From Komarekiella atlantica HA4396-MV6 (GTDB lineage: Bacteria > Cyanobacteriota > Cyanobacteriia > Cyanobacteriales > Nostocaceae): a stretch of DNA of 64,000 nucleotides. The translations under genes and the position numbers were made by a program. The stretch is from contig JAHHHK010000004.1 in NCBI GenBank assembly GCA_019359395.1, forward strand, positions 248,001 through 312,000, read 5' to 3'. Shown in pieces: positions 36,354 to 44,737 of the stretch. The stretch's first letter is position 1, and each line of letters starts with the position of its first letter. A model generated the notes under the pieces. The model ran no database searches and was not told the origin of the DNA. It saw only the letters and a program-made list of their open reading frames with translations.

Positions 36354-36514
36354 TGAACTATCATCTCACTTTCTATGTCTACAACTATTAATAAAAGTTG
36401 ATTTTGTTGAAATACTATTTTAATTGCTTTTAGCTGGAAAAAATTTTCATAAGTACTTTGCTTTAGAAATTTTGCTGTCAAAGCATACACATCTTGATCC
36501 AGTAAGAATCTCAT
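36341..36514 (-). pseudogene. Chimeric ORF: DUF5615 N terminus joined in frame to XisH C terminus
   Basis: The 57-residue frame reads MRFLLDQDVYALTAKFL (DUF5615 start, as at 35639) and then KQSTYENFFQLKAIKIVFQ with NQLLLIVVDIESEMIVQWIN, the end of XisH. The frame is intact across the junction near codon 17 and overlaps xisI. It is too short for a PIN domain and lacks the XisH catalytic part, so it is probably a remnant, though it may still be translated to couple with xisI. Confidence 0.75.
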
Positions 36515-36620
36515 GCTCAAATAGATACTAGGCGAATGTCTTCAGCCGCCAGTAATGCGATCGCGTCTTGTAAGCAAGCACGAATATCCTCAATTTGTAG
36601 ATCTGGATAGTAGCCTCGGA
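36467..36620. repeat. Duplicated DUF5615/DUF433 junction fragment
   Basis: This 154-bp stretch repeats 35592-35745 with only a few mismatches. It contains the first 16 codons of DUF5615 and the last ~34 codons of DUF433 (…LQIEDIRACLQDAIALLAAED…). It is a truncated copy of the neighbouring toxin-antitoxin pair. Confidence 0.85.
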
Positions 36621-36720
36621 AAACCCTTAACAAACATGATTTGTTTACCTTTAGCACCCGATTTGAATTACTTTACTCTATATGATGTGCTTTTTCTCTA
36701 ATCCTTTGTGATCAAGTCTT

Positions 36721-36861
36721 TTGAGACTTAACGGGAAAAGTCAGATAATTGAAGCGATTGATGAAGTCGGGCGCATAATCGACACCAAAGGCAAGAAGGA
36801 ACAAATTTTCCCGACTTGTTGGAGAGTAGCGAAAGTTTTTAAGGGAAAGGAGGATATCTGA
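36721..36861 (+). CDS. Possible 46-aa small protein upstream of a membrane protein gene
   Basis: From a TTG, the frame includes IIEAIDEVGRIIDTKGKKEQ and TCWRVAKVFKGKEDI before a TGA three bases short of the next ATG. The close spacing hints at coupling. No family was recognised; it may be the end of a lost gene. Confidence 0.3.
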   Translation: MRLNGKSQIIEAIDEVGRIIDTKGKKEQIFPTCWRVAKVFKGKEDI

Positions 36862-36863
36862 GT

Positions 36864-37109
36864 ATGAAACGGACTTCTTACATCATTGCAAACATTAGCG
36901 CAGCAGCAGGGGCGATTGTCTTTGGATATTTCGGAGTGCAGTACTTGGGACGAAATACGATGTACAGCGTGGGTGGAGGAATGATCGGGGTGGGTACAGC
37001 AGCGCAATTGGTTCAGATGAAACCCCGTTCTGTGCCACAGCCAACACTAACAATTTACGACTTGGCTGATTTGTTGGCAAAGAACGAACCACCGAAGAAA
37101 CGACGGTAA
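36864..37109 (+). CDS. Small membrane protein, unknown
   Basis: An 81-residue protein with two hydrophobic stretches (YIIANISAAAGAIVFGYFGV and YSVGGGMIGVGTAAQLVQM) and a basic end (KNEPPKKRR). A strong AAAGGAGG ribosome-binding site lies upstream of the ATG. I do not recognise the family. It is isolated in the accessory region. Confidence 0.6.
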   Translation: MKRTSYIIANISAAAGAIVFGYFGVQYLGRNTMYSVGGGMIGVGTAAQLVQMKPRSVPQPTLTIYDLADLLAKNEPPKKRR

Positions 37110-37196
37110 GTGACGAGCGATCGCGTTTTAGTTCAGAATTGAATAGGGGCGATCGCCTACGGCAGGCGGATACGCCATCGCATCAAAATTTGAAGC

Positions 37197-37529
37197 TTAG
37201 TAAAGCTCAAGACAATCTAAAGCTTCGTTACTCATTAATTCTTGGATTGCCTCTGCTCCAGATCGAAGTATTTCCTCTACCTTACTTATGGTTGCATTTC
37301 CACACCTTAGCCAAATCACCTTTGGAGGCGAACCATAAAGACGACTTCTCTCTGAAAAGTCGGCATCTTGAGTAACAATACAAAACCTTTGAACTTTCGC
37401 AAACTCCCAAATCTCGCTATCGCTGGCCTCTGTAAGTTCGTGAAACTGAACATGGCTGGCGTTAGGAAAAATGTCAGCTAACCAAGTAACTAACTTCCGA
37501 CTCAGGTTTTGGTCGAAAAGTAATTTCAA
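37197..37529 (-). CDS. DUF5615 PIN-like toxin (second pair)
   Basis: A 110-residue DUF5615 protein with MKLLFDQNLSRKLVTWLADI, ASDSEIWEFAKVQRFCIVTQ and DADFSERSRLYG, which carry the acidic PIN-like core. It overlaps the upstream DUF433 gene by 4 bp (ATGA-type), a typical toxin-antitoxin arrangement. It is clearly different in sequence from the pair at 35280-35866, so the two were acquired separately rather than by local duplication. Confidence 0.85.
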   Translation of the reverse strand: MKLLFDQNLSRKLVTWLADIFPNASHVQFHELTEASDSEIWEFAKVQRFCIVTQDADFSERSRLYGSPPKVIWLRCGNATISKVEEILRSGAEAIQELMSNEALDCLELY

Positions 37530-37756
37530 TCATCACCTACCACCGCAATCAGACGATGTTCTCGGTCAGCGGCAAACTCTAGACAAGCTCTAATGTCTTC
37601 CTCAGTCAACTCTGGGAAGTCGTCTAAAATTTCTGCATGAGACATTCCAGCCGCCAACCAGCCCAAAACATCATACACAGTGATACGCATTCTTCTAATA
37701 CAAGGCTTTCCGCCACGTTTATCTGGCTCAATTGTAATAATGTTGTGATAGCTCAT
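37526..37756 (-). CDS. DUF433 antitoxin-like protein (second pair)
   Basis: A 76-residue DUF433 protein: IITIEPDKRGGKPCIRRMRI, TVYDVLGWLAAGMSHAEILD and FPELTEEDIRACLEFAADRE. This is the canonical family pattern and the presumed antitoxin of the overlapping DUF5615 gene. Confidence 0.87.
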   Translation of the reverse strand: MSYHNIITIEPDKRGGKPCIRRMRITVYDVLGWLAAGMSHAEILDDFPELTEEDIRACLEFAADREHRLIAVVGDD

Positions 37757-38129
37757 GTTTAAGCTAGATTTTTATATTTCTCTGTCCTAAGTTTAGCCCA
37801 GTTTCATACCGCAACACCTAATCGATTACTCCATTAAGCAACCAAACAACTCTTCTACTGTTAGATTAAAATCTTTGGTAAACTCTTTCTGGCTAGTTAT
37901 AGAAACTTTTTTAAAATTAGAGCTTTGCTGAATGTTTTTACCGTTGGTCTTTACGTTAAAGGGAGCTAGTTACACCGTTTCTATCTGTTATTCTACAGAG
38001 CGATCGCTCAGTTCAAACATCGGCTGTATGTTCTAGTTTAGCTACCCTCGATGAAGCTCAGCTTTTAAACCGCTATAAGTAGTTTAGTTAATAGTTCTGC
38101 ATCTAAGTCAAACTTTATTATTCTCAACA
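37757..38129. other. Spacer with possible gene remnant
   Basis: No gene is supported. On the minus strand, about 37829-37965 is open for some 45 codons (…FKKVSITSQKEFTKDFNLTV, EELFGCLME-stop) without a start codon, which may be the end of a lost small gene. One HIP1 octamer lies near 38001. Confidence 0.3.
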
Positions 38130-38849
38130 ATGGGACACAAATACTCTCTCAATAATAAGCGTCTGACGAAAAAACAGGTTCAAGAGTTGATTGAATCTGA
38201 AGGTAAACTGCATGAAGAATTTACACAGTTTTTTGAACAAACGTATTCAACTGGATATAAAAATCAACCCTTAGTCTACGAACTACCAAACGACAGATTC
38301 TTATTCGTTTTTGATCCCAAAGGATATAGCATTCCTGGTAAAGGGGATATTTTTACAAAAGAATATTTTTTAAAATATGTTCAATGGACACAAAGAGGAA
38401 GAGAAGATATTGCCAATAATCGTGCTAATTCTGTTTCACACTGGAGATATTACTCTAAGCATAAAATAGAAATTGTTAGTAAAATTGATGATTTAATTAA
38501 TGAACTTGTAGAAAAGTTACAAATTACCCATGCTCAGCTTGATTTTTCGTACATGAGCTTGGATGTTGTATCTAAAAAATCTGAAGCTTATGAAATCGAT
38601 AAGATACAAACTGATCTCTATGATAACTTAGTCGCTTATGTAGGTGAGGTTATCAGGCATAGAAAAAATGGGCAGTGGACTATTAATAGTGACTCTTCGA
38701 GTGAAAAGTATCCATACATCAGTGCAGGTGTTAATGGAGTTCTAATGCCAATCAATGTAGTTTGGCAAGAACTAACTGACATGAAACTGATAGATTTACG
38801 GAAAGAAACCGCCAATGAGATACGACGGTTTTCATTAAATCAAAGGTAG
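38130..38849 (+). CDS. Hypothetical protein, 239 aa
   Basis: I do not recognise the family. The protein starts MGHKYSLNNKRLTKKQVQEL and has a mid-region YELPNDRFLFVFDPKGYSIP. It is charged, with no signal peptide or membrane segment, and the AT content is higher than in the nif genes, suggesting recent acquisition. It is flanked by toxin-antitoxin-like genes and could belong to a mobile or defence-type neighbourhood, but no motif supports that. Confidence 0.6.
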   Translation: MGHKYSLNNKRLTKKQVQELIESEGKLHEEFTQFFEQTYSTGYKNQPLVYELPNDRFLFVFDPKGYSIPGKGDIFTKEYFLKYVQWTQRGREDIANNRANSVSHWRYYSKHKIEIVSKIDDLINELVEKLQITHAQLDFSYMSLDVVSKKSEAYEIDKIQTDLYDNLVAYVGEVIRHRKNGQWTINSDSSSEKYPYISAGVNGVLMPINVVWQELTDMKLIDLRKETANEIRRFSLNQR

Positions 38850-38945
38850 GAAAAGTCCGTAGATGAGATGTTAAACGGTTACTAAAACAGAGGCTTTAGT
38901 TCATAATACAAACAAAGCCTCTGAAGAAGATATTTAAGTCGAAAA

Positions 38946-39365
38946 CTAGAAATCTATACCATGTTTCTTGGCAATTTCATTAAGTTTCTCACATTGATGT
39001 TGCGATGCTTTAGTTAATACCGCTTCTGCATCTTCTGGAGTCATACCTTCTTTAGGAATTAAATACTTGACATAAAGTGACACAAAATCGGCTACAACTG
39101 CTAAACCTGATAAAGCGTGTTTGTCAGCTTCCTTACCAGCGATCGCTGCTACCAAACCTGCTTTAATTGGGTCTGGTTTAACTTTCATGAACTGATCAAT
39201 AAGTTTCGGAAGATAGTCTGCTGGCGGCAAGTTTTCTAACTTACTTCTATCTGGAGTAAAGTTACATCCTGCGGCTTTTGCCTGTTCTAAAACACACCAT
39301 TCTGTAAACTCTTGCAATGCTGCTTCGGGAAGGCGAGGGAGGTATTTATGTAGTGCTACAGACAC
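38946..39365 (-). CDS. Hypothetical helical protein, 139 aa
   Basis: A 139-residue predicted helical protein with one hydrophobic helix (LSGLAVVADFVSLYVKYLI). No motif was recognised. It starts MSVALHKYLPRLPEAALQEF. It lies between unrelated genes, transcribed alone. Confidence 0.55.
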   Translation of the reverse strand: MSVALHKYLPRLPEAALQEFTEWCVLEQAKAAGCNFTPDRSKLENLPPADYLPKLIDQFMKVKPDPIKAGLVAAIAGKEADKHALSGLAVVADFVSLYVKYLIPKEGMTPEDAEAVLTKASQHQCEKLNEIAKKHGIDF

Positions 39366-39520
39366 AAGCTTACCGGGTAAATTTCATTTTTGTTGAGTGC
39401 ATTAAAGCAAGCCTAACGCACTGTTTATATAAGTTTTGGTGTGTTACGCTACGACTTTTGAATAATTAGTTATTTATTATTTATAATTTATAATTTTTTA
39501 TTCTTATCCAATGCCCATTC

Positions 39521-39853
39521 CTAATCCCTAATAACTCGCTTTAGATGTTCTTGTCCCCAGTCGCAAAGAGCTTTTAAGACAGGTATAAGAGTTTTACCAT
39601 AATCTGTAAAAGAATATTCCACTTTGAGAGGTACATTTGAGTATACTTTTCGGTTAATAATTCCGTCATTTTCTAGTTCACGAAGTTGTTGAATTAGCAT
39701 TTTTTCAGTAATTTCAGGAATCAATCGCTTCAGTTCACTGTATCGTTTTGCTTCATCTCTTAAGTGCCAGACAATCAAAATTTTCCATTTGCCACCTAAA
39801 ATTTTTAGCGTTGTTTGCACAAATAATGTGCCCTCGGTTTGTTCTTCTGGCAT
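39521..39853 (-). CDS. HxlR-family transcriptional regulator
   Basis: A 110-residue winged-helix HxlR protein: TLKILGGKWKILIVWHLRDE, RYSELKRLIPEITEKMLIQQ LRELENDGI. It lacks the usual N-terminal cysteine of redox-sensing members (the start is MPEEQTEGTLFVQTTL). It is divergent from the SDR gene at 39974, and repeats in the shared promoter (39890-39930) are probable operators. The likely role is control of the SDR gene and itself. Confidence 0.9.
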   Translation of the reverse strand: MPEEQTEGTLFVQTTLKILGGKWKILIVWHLRDEAKRYSELKRLIPEITEKMLIQQLRELENDGIINRKVYSNVPLKVEYSFTDYGKTLIPVLKALCDWGQEHLKRVIRD

Positions 39854-39889
39854 TATGATTTGCTTACTTTAGGTTTATACAGGCTTACT

Positions 39890-39930
39890 AAAAAGTAAGT
39901 ACTTCCCAAAAAGTAAGTATAAGTATACTT
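39890..39930. promoter_or_regulatory. Probable HxlR operator
   Basis: Two direct copies of AAAAAGTAAGTA (39890-39901 and 39908-39919), 18 bp apart, followed by the palindrome AAGTATACTT at 39921-39930, lie between the divergent regulator and SDR genes. Repeated GTA-containing sites are usual for HxlR targets. Confidence 0.6.
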
Positions 39931-39973
39931 TTGAAACAGGGTAATTTCTATCTTGACCGTATGGAGGAAGCTC

Positions 39974-40711
39974 ATGCAAGTTTTAGGTGCAATCGCTCTA
40001 GTAACTGGGGCCAATGGAGGCCTAGGCAAATACTTCGTAGAGGGATTGAGAGCGCAAGGTGCAGCCAAAATTTATGCTGGCGCTCGCAAGCTGGAAGCAC
40101 TTGCTGAACTAGTTGCAACAGATCCGCACCGAATTATCCCGATTCAACTTGAAATTACTGATGAAGAATCTGTTCGCCAAGCATCACTAAAGTGTCAAGA
40201 TGTCAATTTGTTGATCAACAATGCTGGTGTCGGGCTTAACCAGGGATTGATTGCTGCACCTGATTTGTCTGCCGCCAGAGCAGAAATGGATGTTAACTAC
40301 TTTGGGACATTGATGATGTGCCGTGCCTTTGCCCCTGTTTTGAAACAAAATGCAGGTGGGGCGATCGTTAACATGGTATCAATGGTGGCGCGGGTGAATG
40401 TTCCCTTCAATGGCAGCTATGGCGCTTCTAAAGCAGCAGTTTTGTCAATGACTCAGGCAGTTCGGGCAGAATTAGCGGCTCAGAAAACTCTGGTAGTAGC
40501 AGTGTTACCGGGAGCTATCGATATTGGCATGGGCAAACCCTTTCCTGATCCCAAAGTAGCCCCAGAGGAAGTGGTTCGCGATGCACTGCAAGCTGTCGTT
40601 GATGGCATAGAAGACGTTTACCCAGGTGAGCAGGCCAAGCAACTCAATGAGCAACTGATGCAAGACCCCAAGGCGGTTGAAAAGTTAATTGCCACATTTT
40701 TACCAGGCTAA
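39974..40711 (+). CDS. SDR-family oxidoreductase
   Basis: A 245-residue classical short-chain dehydrogenase. It has the TGANGGLGKYF nucleotide-binding motif, the NNAGVG motif, and the catalytic S/YxxxK as SYGASKAA with upstream serine in NMVSMVA. GGAGG lies 8 bases before the ATG at 39974, so this start is preferred over a TTG at 39953. Divergent from hxlR; substrate unknown. Confidence 0.9.
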   Translation: MQVLGAIALVTGANGGLGKYFVEGLRAQGAAKIYAGARKLEALAELVATDPHRIIPIQLEITDEESVRQASLKCQDVNLLINNAGVGLNQGLIAAPDLSAARAEMDVNYFGTLMMCRAFAPVLKQNAGGAIVNMVSMVARVNVPFNGSYGASKAAVLSMTQAVRAELAAQKTLVVAVLPGAIDIGMGKPFPDPKVAPEEVVRDALQAVVDGIEDVYPGEQAKQLNEQLMQDPKAVEKLIATFLPG

Positions 40712-41118
40712 AAGAGTTGATGGAGCGATCGCTCTTCTTGGTGGTATTGACAGTGGTAAATTGTTGCACCACCAGCAACAATAAGAGCCTGTCAATATAC
40801 AACTTTTACAACTTGCTATCTAGAAAGCTTACTGAGAAAGCATTTCTAGCTCAAAAAAGGCAAGGTTGCGGTCTTTGTTTCTAATTCTAAAGCTGACGAT
40901 GCCGCACGCGAAGGCGTTATAGCAAAGGTGGTACGGGCTACGTATGATGAATGGAGTAATCGTTGAATTAGTCTTGAAATAATACATCACCTGAGATAAC
41001 CGAGTGGATTCCGGTAACTCTTGTAGAATCAGCATAGTTAATGCAGCATAGTACAGTGTTGTAGCCGACTGCAATCAAGATTGTCTAGGTCAGTCCTTTG
41101 TTTAGGGATAAACGCAAT
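40712..41118. other. Spacer with possible degenerate coding fragment
   Basis: No gene is called. A plus-strand stretch at about 40858-40968 reads KVAVFVSNSKADDAAREGVI then KVVRATYDEWSNR-stop and may be the end of a lost gene. The rest has HIP1 and repeat sequence. Confidence 0.3.
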
Positions 41119-41415
41119 GAGCAAATGCGTTCGCCGAAATAGCAAATGATGTCGCCGAAATAGCAAATGATGTCGCCGAAATAGCAAATGCGGTCGCCGA
41201 AATAGCAAATGCGTAGGCGTAGCCAGCCGTAGGCATCGCCGAAATAGCAAATGCGTAGGCGTAGCCAGCCGTAGGCATCGCCAAAATAACAAATGCGGTC
41301 GCCGAAATAGCAAATGCGGTCGCCAAAATAGCAAATGCGTAGGCGTAGCCAGCCGTAGGCATCGCCGAAATGGCAAATGCGTAGGCGTAGCCAGCCGTAG
41401 GCATCGCCGAAATAA
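41119..41415. repeat. Composite 21/42-bp tandem repeat
   Basis: Units of 21 bp (cgccgaaatagcaaatgcggt and variants) alternate with 42-bp units that add gcgtaggcgtagccagccg + taggcat. All three minus-strand frames are open because the period is a multiple of three, giving low-complexity peptides (RICYFGD, HLLFRRP) that are not credible proteins. Confidence 0.85.
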
Positions 41416-41511
41416 TCATTATCATTACTTGGGTAGAGCGATCGCGGTTCCATTACAAGCACCTGGTAATGCTTCGTGAGCAGCGACTATTGCTGTTCTT
41501 GAATGCTAGCT

Positions 41512-41697
41512 TTAGCCCATGTTTACTACTTTTGAAGGGTTTTGCTGCTTTCGACGTTCTTGTAAAGCCTGATCAATTAACTTTGCAACCAACCAGGAAA
41601 CAGAACGTTCTTCCGCCTCTGCCCATTCCTCTAGTTCCTTTTTCCGCTCGGAGGGAACATAAGCTACCACTCTATCTAAATCTGTCTTTCCACCCAT
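41512..41697 (-). CDS. Ribbon-helix-helix (CopG-like) protein
   Basis: A 61-residue protein with the RHH pattern: DRVVAYVPSERKKELEEWAE then RSVSWLVAKLIDQALQER. Such proteins are DNA-binding regulators or antitoxins. No toxin is adjacent; the neighbour is the divergent map gene. The intervening 119 bp contains tgctgtgctagcatgtcaca with an imperfect dyad that might be its operator. Confidence 0.75.
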   Translation of the reverse strand: MGGKTDLDRVVAYVPSERKKELEEWAEAEERSVSWLVAKLIDQALQERRKQQNPSKVVNMG

Positions 41698-41816
41698 TTG
41701 AAGTGCCTGCTTTCAGTTTTTCCTTTATACCCAGCATACAAATAGTGGGCTAAACTGTGTTGCGCTATGCCGTGCTGTGCTAGCATGTCACAGCATGAGT
41801 AAAAAAGAATGTGGTT

Positions 41817-42641
41817 ATGAGTAATCAAAATTTGCTTTCAATTGCTGAGAATCTTCTACAACCGCTACCAAATCGGGGGATTGTCTTGCTCTCCGCCAGA
41901 GAATTGAATAAGATGCGCCGGGTTGGGCAACTTGCTGCGAATCTACTCAAGCATCTTGAACCAATGGTACAGCCAGGAGTTAGCACCCAAACGCTAAATG
42001 ATGAGGCAGAGCGTTGGACACAAGCTAACGGTGCAATCAGCGCCCAACTAGGCTACGCACCTCCCGGTTATCCACCTTTTACTCGTTCAATTTGCACCAG
42101 CGTCAATGAGGTTGTTTGTCACGGAATTCCTAATTCCAAACAAATCCTTAAAGATGGAGATATCATCAATATCGACGTTACCCCAATTTTAGACGGCTAT
42201 TACGGTGACACTTCTAAAACTTTTCTGGTTGGTAAACCGTCAGTATCAGCCCGAAAACTAGTTAAGATAACCCAAGAATGCATGATGCAAGGTATCGCTG
42301 AAATTAAGCCAGGTGCAAGAATTGGGGATATTGGCGCTGCAATTCAGGAATATGCCGAGGTGAATGGATTCTCAGTTGTGCGAGAGATGGTTGGGCATGG
42401 AGTTGGAAGGCAGTTTCATATAGAGCCGCAGATTCCTCATTATGGTAAACGAGGCAGCGGTTTGAAATTGCGTCCAGGGATGGTCTTCACAGTCGAACCG
42501 ATGTTAAATGAGGCAACTTGTGACATCAAGTTTCTGCCTGACCGTTGGACTGTGATTACTAAAGATAAAAAACTTTCTGCCCAGTTTGAACATACCGTCG
42601 CTGTAATAGAAGAAGGGGTAGAAATTCTGACTATCTCATAA
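41817..42641 (+). CDS. map: Type I methionine aminopeptidase
   Basis: A 274-residue methionine aminopeptidase. Metal ligands are visible in NIDVTPILDGYYGDTSKTF (two Asp), GHGVGRQFHIEPQIPHY (His), FTVEPML (Glu) and AQFEHTVAVIEEG (Glu). It removes initiator methionine from nascent proteins. It is a paralogue-type copy with an N-terminal extension of ~40 residues and stands away from ribosomal genes, where housekeeping copies usually lie. The ATG at 41817 is preferred over a GTG two codons earlier. Confidence 0.93.
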   Translation: MSNQNLLSIAENLLQPLPNRGIVLLSARELNKMRRVGQLAANLLKHLEPMVQPGVSTQTLNDEAERWTQANGAISAQLGYAPPGYPPFTRSICTSVNEVVCHGIPNSKQILKDGDIINIDVTPILDGYYGDTSKTFLVGKPSVSARKLVKITQECMMQGIAEIKPGARIGDIGAAIQEYAEVNGFSVVREMVGHGVGRQFHIEPQIPHYGKRGSGLKLRPGMVFTVEPMLNEATCDIKFLPDRWTVITKDKKLSAQFEHTVAVIEEGVEILTIS

Positions 42642-42824
42642 GTTTGAGAATGCAATGCAGTGTTTTATGAATTGCTCTTTATTTGAGAGGTGCGATGAGC
42701 TACGCCCCGCCGGAGGCGATCGCATCTCTCAAATTTTTGCTTAGTTGGAATGCTAGTTATGGATTTATCAGTGAGACGATACCTTCATAGAGATATATCC
42801 TAACGGAAGATGGAGGTACATAGG

Positions 42825-43034
42825 ATGAGTAAGCCTAACTTTCAAGCCATGAGTCAGAAAGAGTTGCATGATTACGTTCTTACTCATCGAGATGACTAGG
42901 AGGCTTTTTATGCTTATGTAGACAAATTACATAATGAAGGTCACTGGATTGAAATGCCGTCGTTAGAATCTTTGCAGGATTTGGATAATTATCTTGAATT
43001 CACTGAACGTTTTCAAGGTGGTTCTCAATTGTAA
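42825..43034 (+). pseudogene. DUF6887-like gene with in-frame stop
   Basis: From the ATG, MSKPNFQAMSQKELHDYVLT HRDD is followed by TAG at 42897-42899 and then EAFYAYVDKLHNEGHWIEMP in the same frame to a stop at 43032. The intact form would be 69 residues of DUF6887 type (compare 10489-10728). One base change explains the break. Confidence 0.75.
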
Positions 43035-43100
43035 TACTTGATGAGTTAATAACTAACTGAGCGATCGCCTCCGGCACGCTACGCGATCGCACTAAACAGA

Positions 43101-43343
43101 TTAAGGCGGTGGATGACGACCTAGAAGTTCCTCCTCTGCCCGAATCGTCAGCATAATTGCACGATTTATTTTGAGTGCGTCAATGGTTGCTCGTCCTGTA
43201 GGTGTTAATCCAACAACTCGTACATCATCCCACCGGAAGTGTTCTTTCCATAACTGTTGACGAGGGTTGAAGATTAATACTTTTTCCCCTGTTTCTGGAT
43301 CTTCAACCATTTGTCGAGCAGCCTTACGTAGTGAACAGGACAT
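43101..43343 (-). pseudogene. HNH endonuclease C-terminal fragment
   Basis: The 80-residue frame has only the C-terminal part of the HNH-associated family: DPETGEKVLIFNPRQQLWKE HFRW. The cysteine pairs and HNH core present in the homologue at 9382-9825 are missing, although an ATG is fortuitously in place 3 bp after the partner gene. The nuclease is therefore expected to be inactive. Confidence 0.7.
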
Positions 43344-43346
43344 TTA

Positions 43347-43553
43347 TTACTGCTGCGTCACACGCTGCGCTCGCAAGTGCAGCAAAGATAAAAATTCTAC
43401 CAACTCAACAAGCCCTTCTGCTTCCCGTCGTTCTGCAAGGGGGAGCACTTCGCCTGTATCTTGGCGATCCAGCAGAAATTGAAGACGCTCTTGGACAGCT
43501 TCAGGAAGTTGAAAGTGAGTCAACTCAACAGGTATTTCAATAATTTCAACCAT
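43347..43553 (-). CDS. Small helical partner protein (second copy)
   Basis: A 68-residue protein with FQLPEAVQERLQFLLDRQDT and LAERREAEGLVELVEFLSLL, similar in layout to the protein at 9835-10089. It lies 3 bp before the truncated HNH frame. If it is an antitoxin or regulator, it has outlived its nuclease. Confidence 0.6.
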   Translation of the reverse strand: MVEIIEIPVELTHFQLPEAVQERLQFLLDRQDTGEVLPLAERREAEGLVELVEFLSLLHLRAQRVTQQ

Positions 43554-43780
43554 ACAAAGCTAGTAAAATTGCAACCACTTGTAGAGCTAGTGTAACTCAA
43601 TGTTCTCAAAGCGATACTTACGGTAAGCTACGCTAACGCCTGTCATGGGTATTCTGTGCGATCGCCTACTGTGGGGCGTAGTTCATCGCTTTTAGCCAAA
43701 ACCATGACACAAGGTTTAACCTGCCGCCATGTTAGATTGTTGTTACACTGTAAGCAAAATTCAGCCTTTTGCCACAAGCT

Positions 43781-44008
43781 ATGCGGTCAATTGAGCAACT
43801 AACAGAAGAAATCTTATCCTTGCCTAGTGCGTCGAGGGTGCTTTTGGCAGAAAAAATCATTGAAAGTCTGGAATTCGATACAGATCCCACCATTCAAGCT
43901 GCTTGGACTACTGAAGCCAAGAGGCGGCGAGATGAGATTAGGAGTGGTTCCATACAACCGATATCAAAAGATGAGGCTTTAGCTCAAGTGAGACGATTAC
44001 TTGAGTAA
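43781..44008 (+). CDS. Addiction module component-type protein (PF09720-like)
   Basis: A 75-residue antitoxin-like protein: MRSIEQLTEEILSLPSASRV, LLAEKIIESLEFDTDPTIQA AW. This is the pattern of the 'putative addiction module component' family, usually paired with a RelE/ParE toxin. No toxin follows; the next gene is 107 bp away and unrelated. The ATG at 43781 is preferred over a TTG four codons upstream. Confidence 0.8.
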   Translation: MRSIEQLTEEILSLPSASRVLLAEKIIESLEFDTDPTIQAAWTTEAKRRRDEIRSGSIQPISKDEALAQVRRLLE

Positions 44009-44115
44009 TGAAGTATGTATTTCACAGCGATCGCTCTGATTTTTTAGACTCCTATTAAGCACGTCAGATCCAGTAAGCTGTAAGTGGGGTTAGTTGGAGA
44101 AATGGAGCGCAAAAC

Positions 44116-44319
44116 ATGACACTCACTGAGCTACTTCCTGCTGTTCGGAAACTATCTGTACCAGAAAAACTTAAGCTCATCCGTATCTTGGCGGAAGAAT
44201 TGGATACTAACGAAGATTTTTCACCTCTCGAACCATTTAAGACTTATGACTTACCTACACCCTACAATTCGTTTGGTGCAGGTGAAATTCTGATGCAAGC
44301 TTTAAAAAAAGCAGAATAA
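44116..44319 (+). CDS. Small antitoxin-like protein
   Basis: A 67-residue protein with LTELLPAVRKLSVPEKLKLI RILAEEL, a helical pattern frequent in small cyanobacterial antitoxin-like proteins. It precedes a retropepsin-like protease gene by 10 bp, an arrangement I recognise from other cyanobacteria. The function is unknown. Confidence 0.65.
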   Translation: MTLTELLPAVRKLSVPEKLKLIRILAEELDTNEDFSPLEPFKTYDLPTPYNSFGAGEILMQALKKAE

Positions 44320-44329
44320 GTCTGGTCAA

Positions 44330-44737
44330 ATGCGATTTAAATACTCTATCACTAACCCTTCACAAAATGAGTTTGATAGTTTGCCACGGATTCCACTGCG
44401 CCTTTGTCAGGGTGATAAAAGCATTGAAGCTTTTGGACTGGTGGACAGTGGTGCAACTGTAAATGTTTTGCCTTATGAAATTGGTATTGAGTTAGGTGCA
44501 GTTTGGGATGATAGCAAGGCGATTATTCAATTAGCAGGGAATCTGAGTAATCTGTCAGCAATGCCATTCTTTGCAACTGCTGAGATTAATGATTTTGCAC
44601 CAGTTAAATTAGTATTTGCCTGGGTGAAAAGAGCAAACACACCGTTAATTCTGGGACAGACTAACTTTTTCCTGGAATTTGATGTGTGTTTCTACCGTGC
44701 CAAACTTGAATTTGAGATTGAGCCAAAGTCTGAGTAG
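44330..44737 (+). CDS. Retropepsin-like aspartyl protease
   Basis: A 135-residue protein with LVDSGATVNVLPYEIG, the catalytic DSGA motif of retroviral-type aspartic proteases, and a later LILGQTNFFLEFDV block like the ILG of the family. A single-domain protease of this length would act as a dimer. It pairs with the small protein just upstream; substrates are unknown. Confidence 0.8.
   Translation: MRFKYSITNPSQNEFDSLPRIPLRLCQGDKSIEAFGLVDSGATVNVLPYEIGIELGAVWDDSKAIIQLAGNLSNLSAMPFFATAEINDFAPVKLVFAWVKRANTPLILGQTNFFLEFDVCFYRAKLEFEIEPKSE

Noticed and set aside
40829-41074. 81-codon minus-strand open frame
   Set aside because: It has no family features or ribosome-binding site, and its opposite strand looks more like a decayed coding end.
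41038-41462. Three overlapping minus-strand open frames
   Set aside because: All are products of the 21/42-bp repeat and have low-complexity translations.
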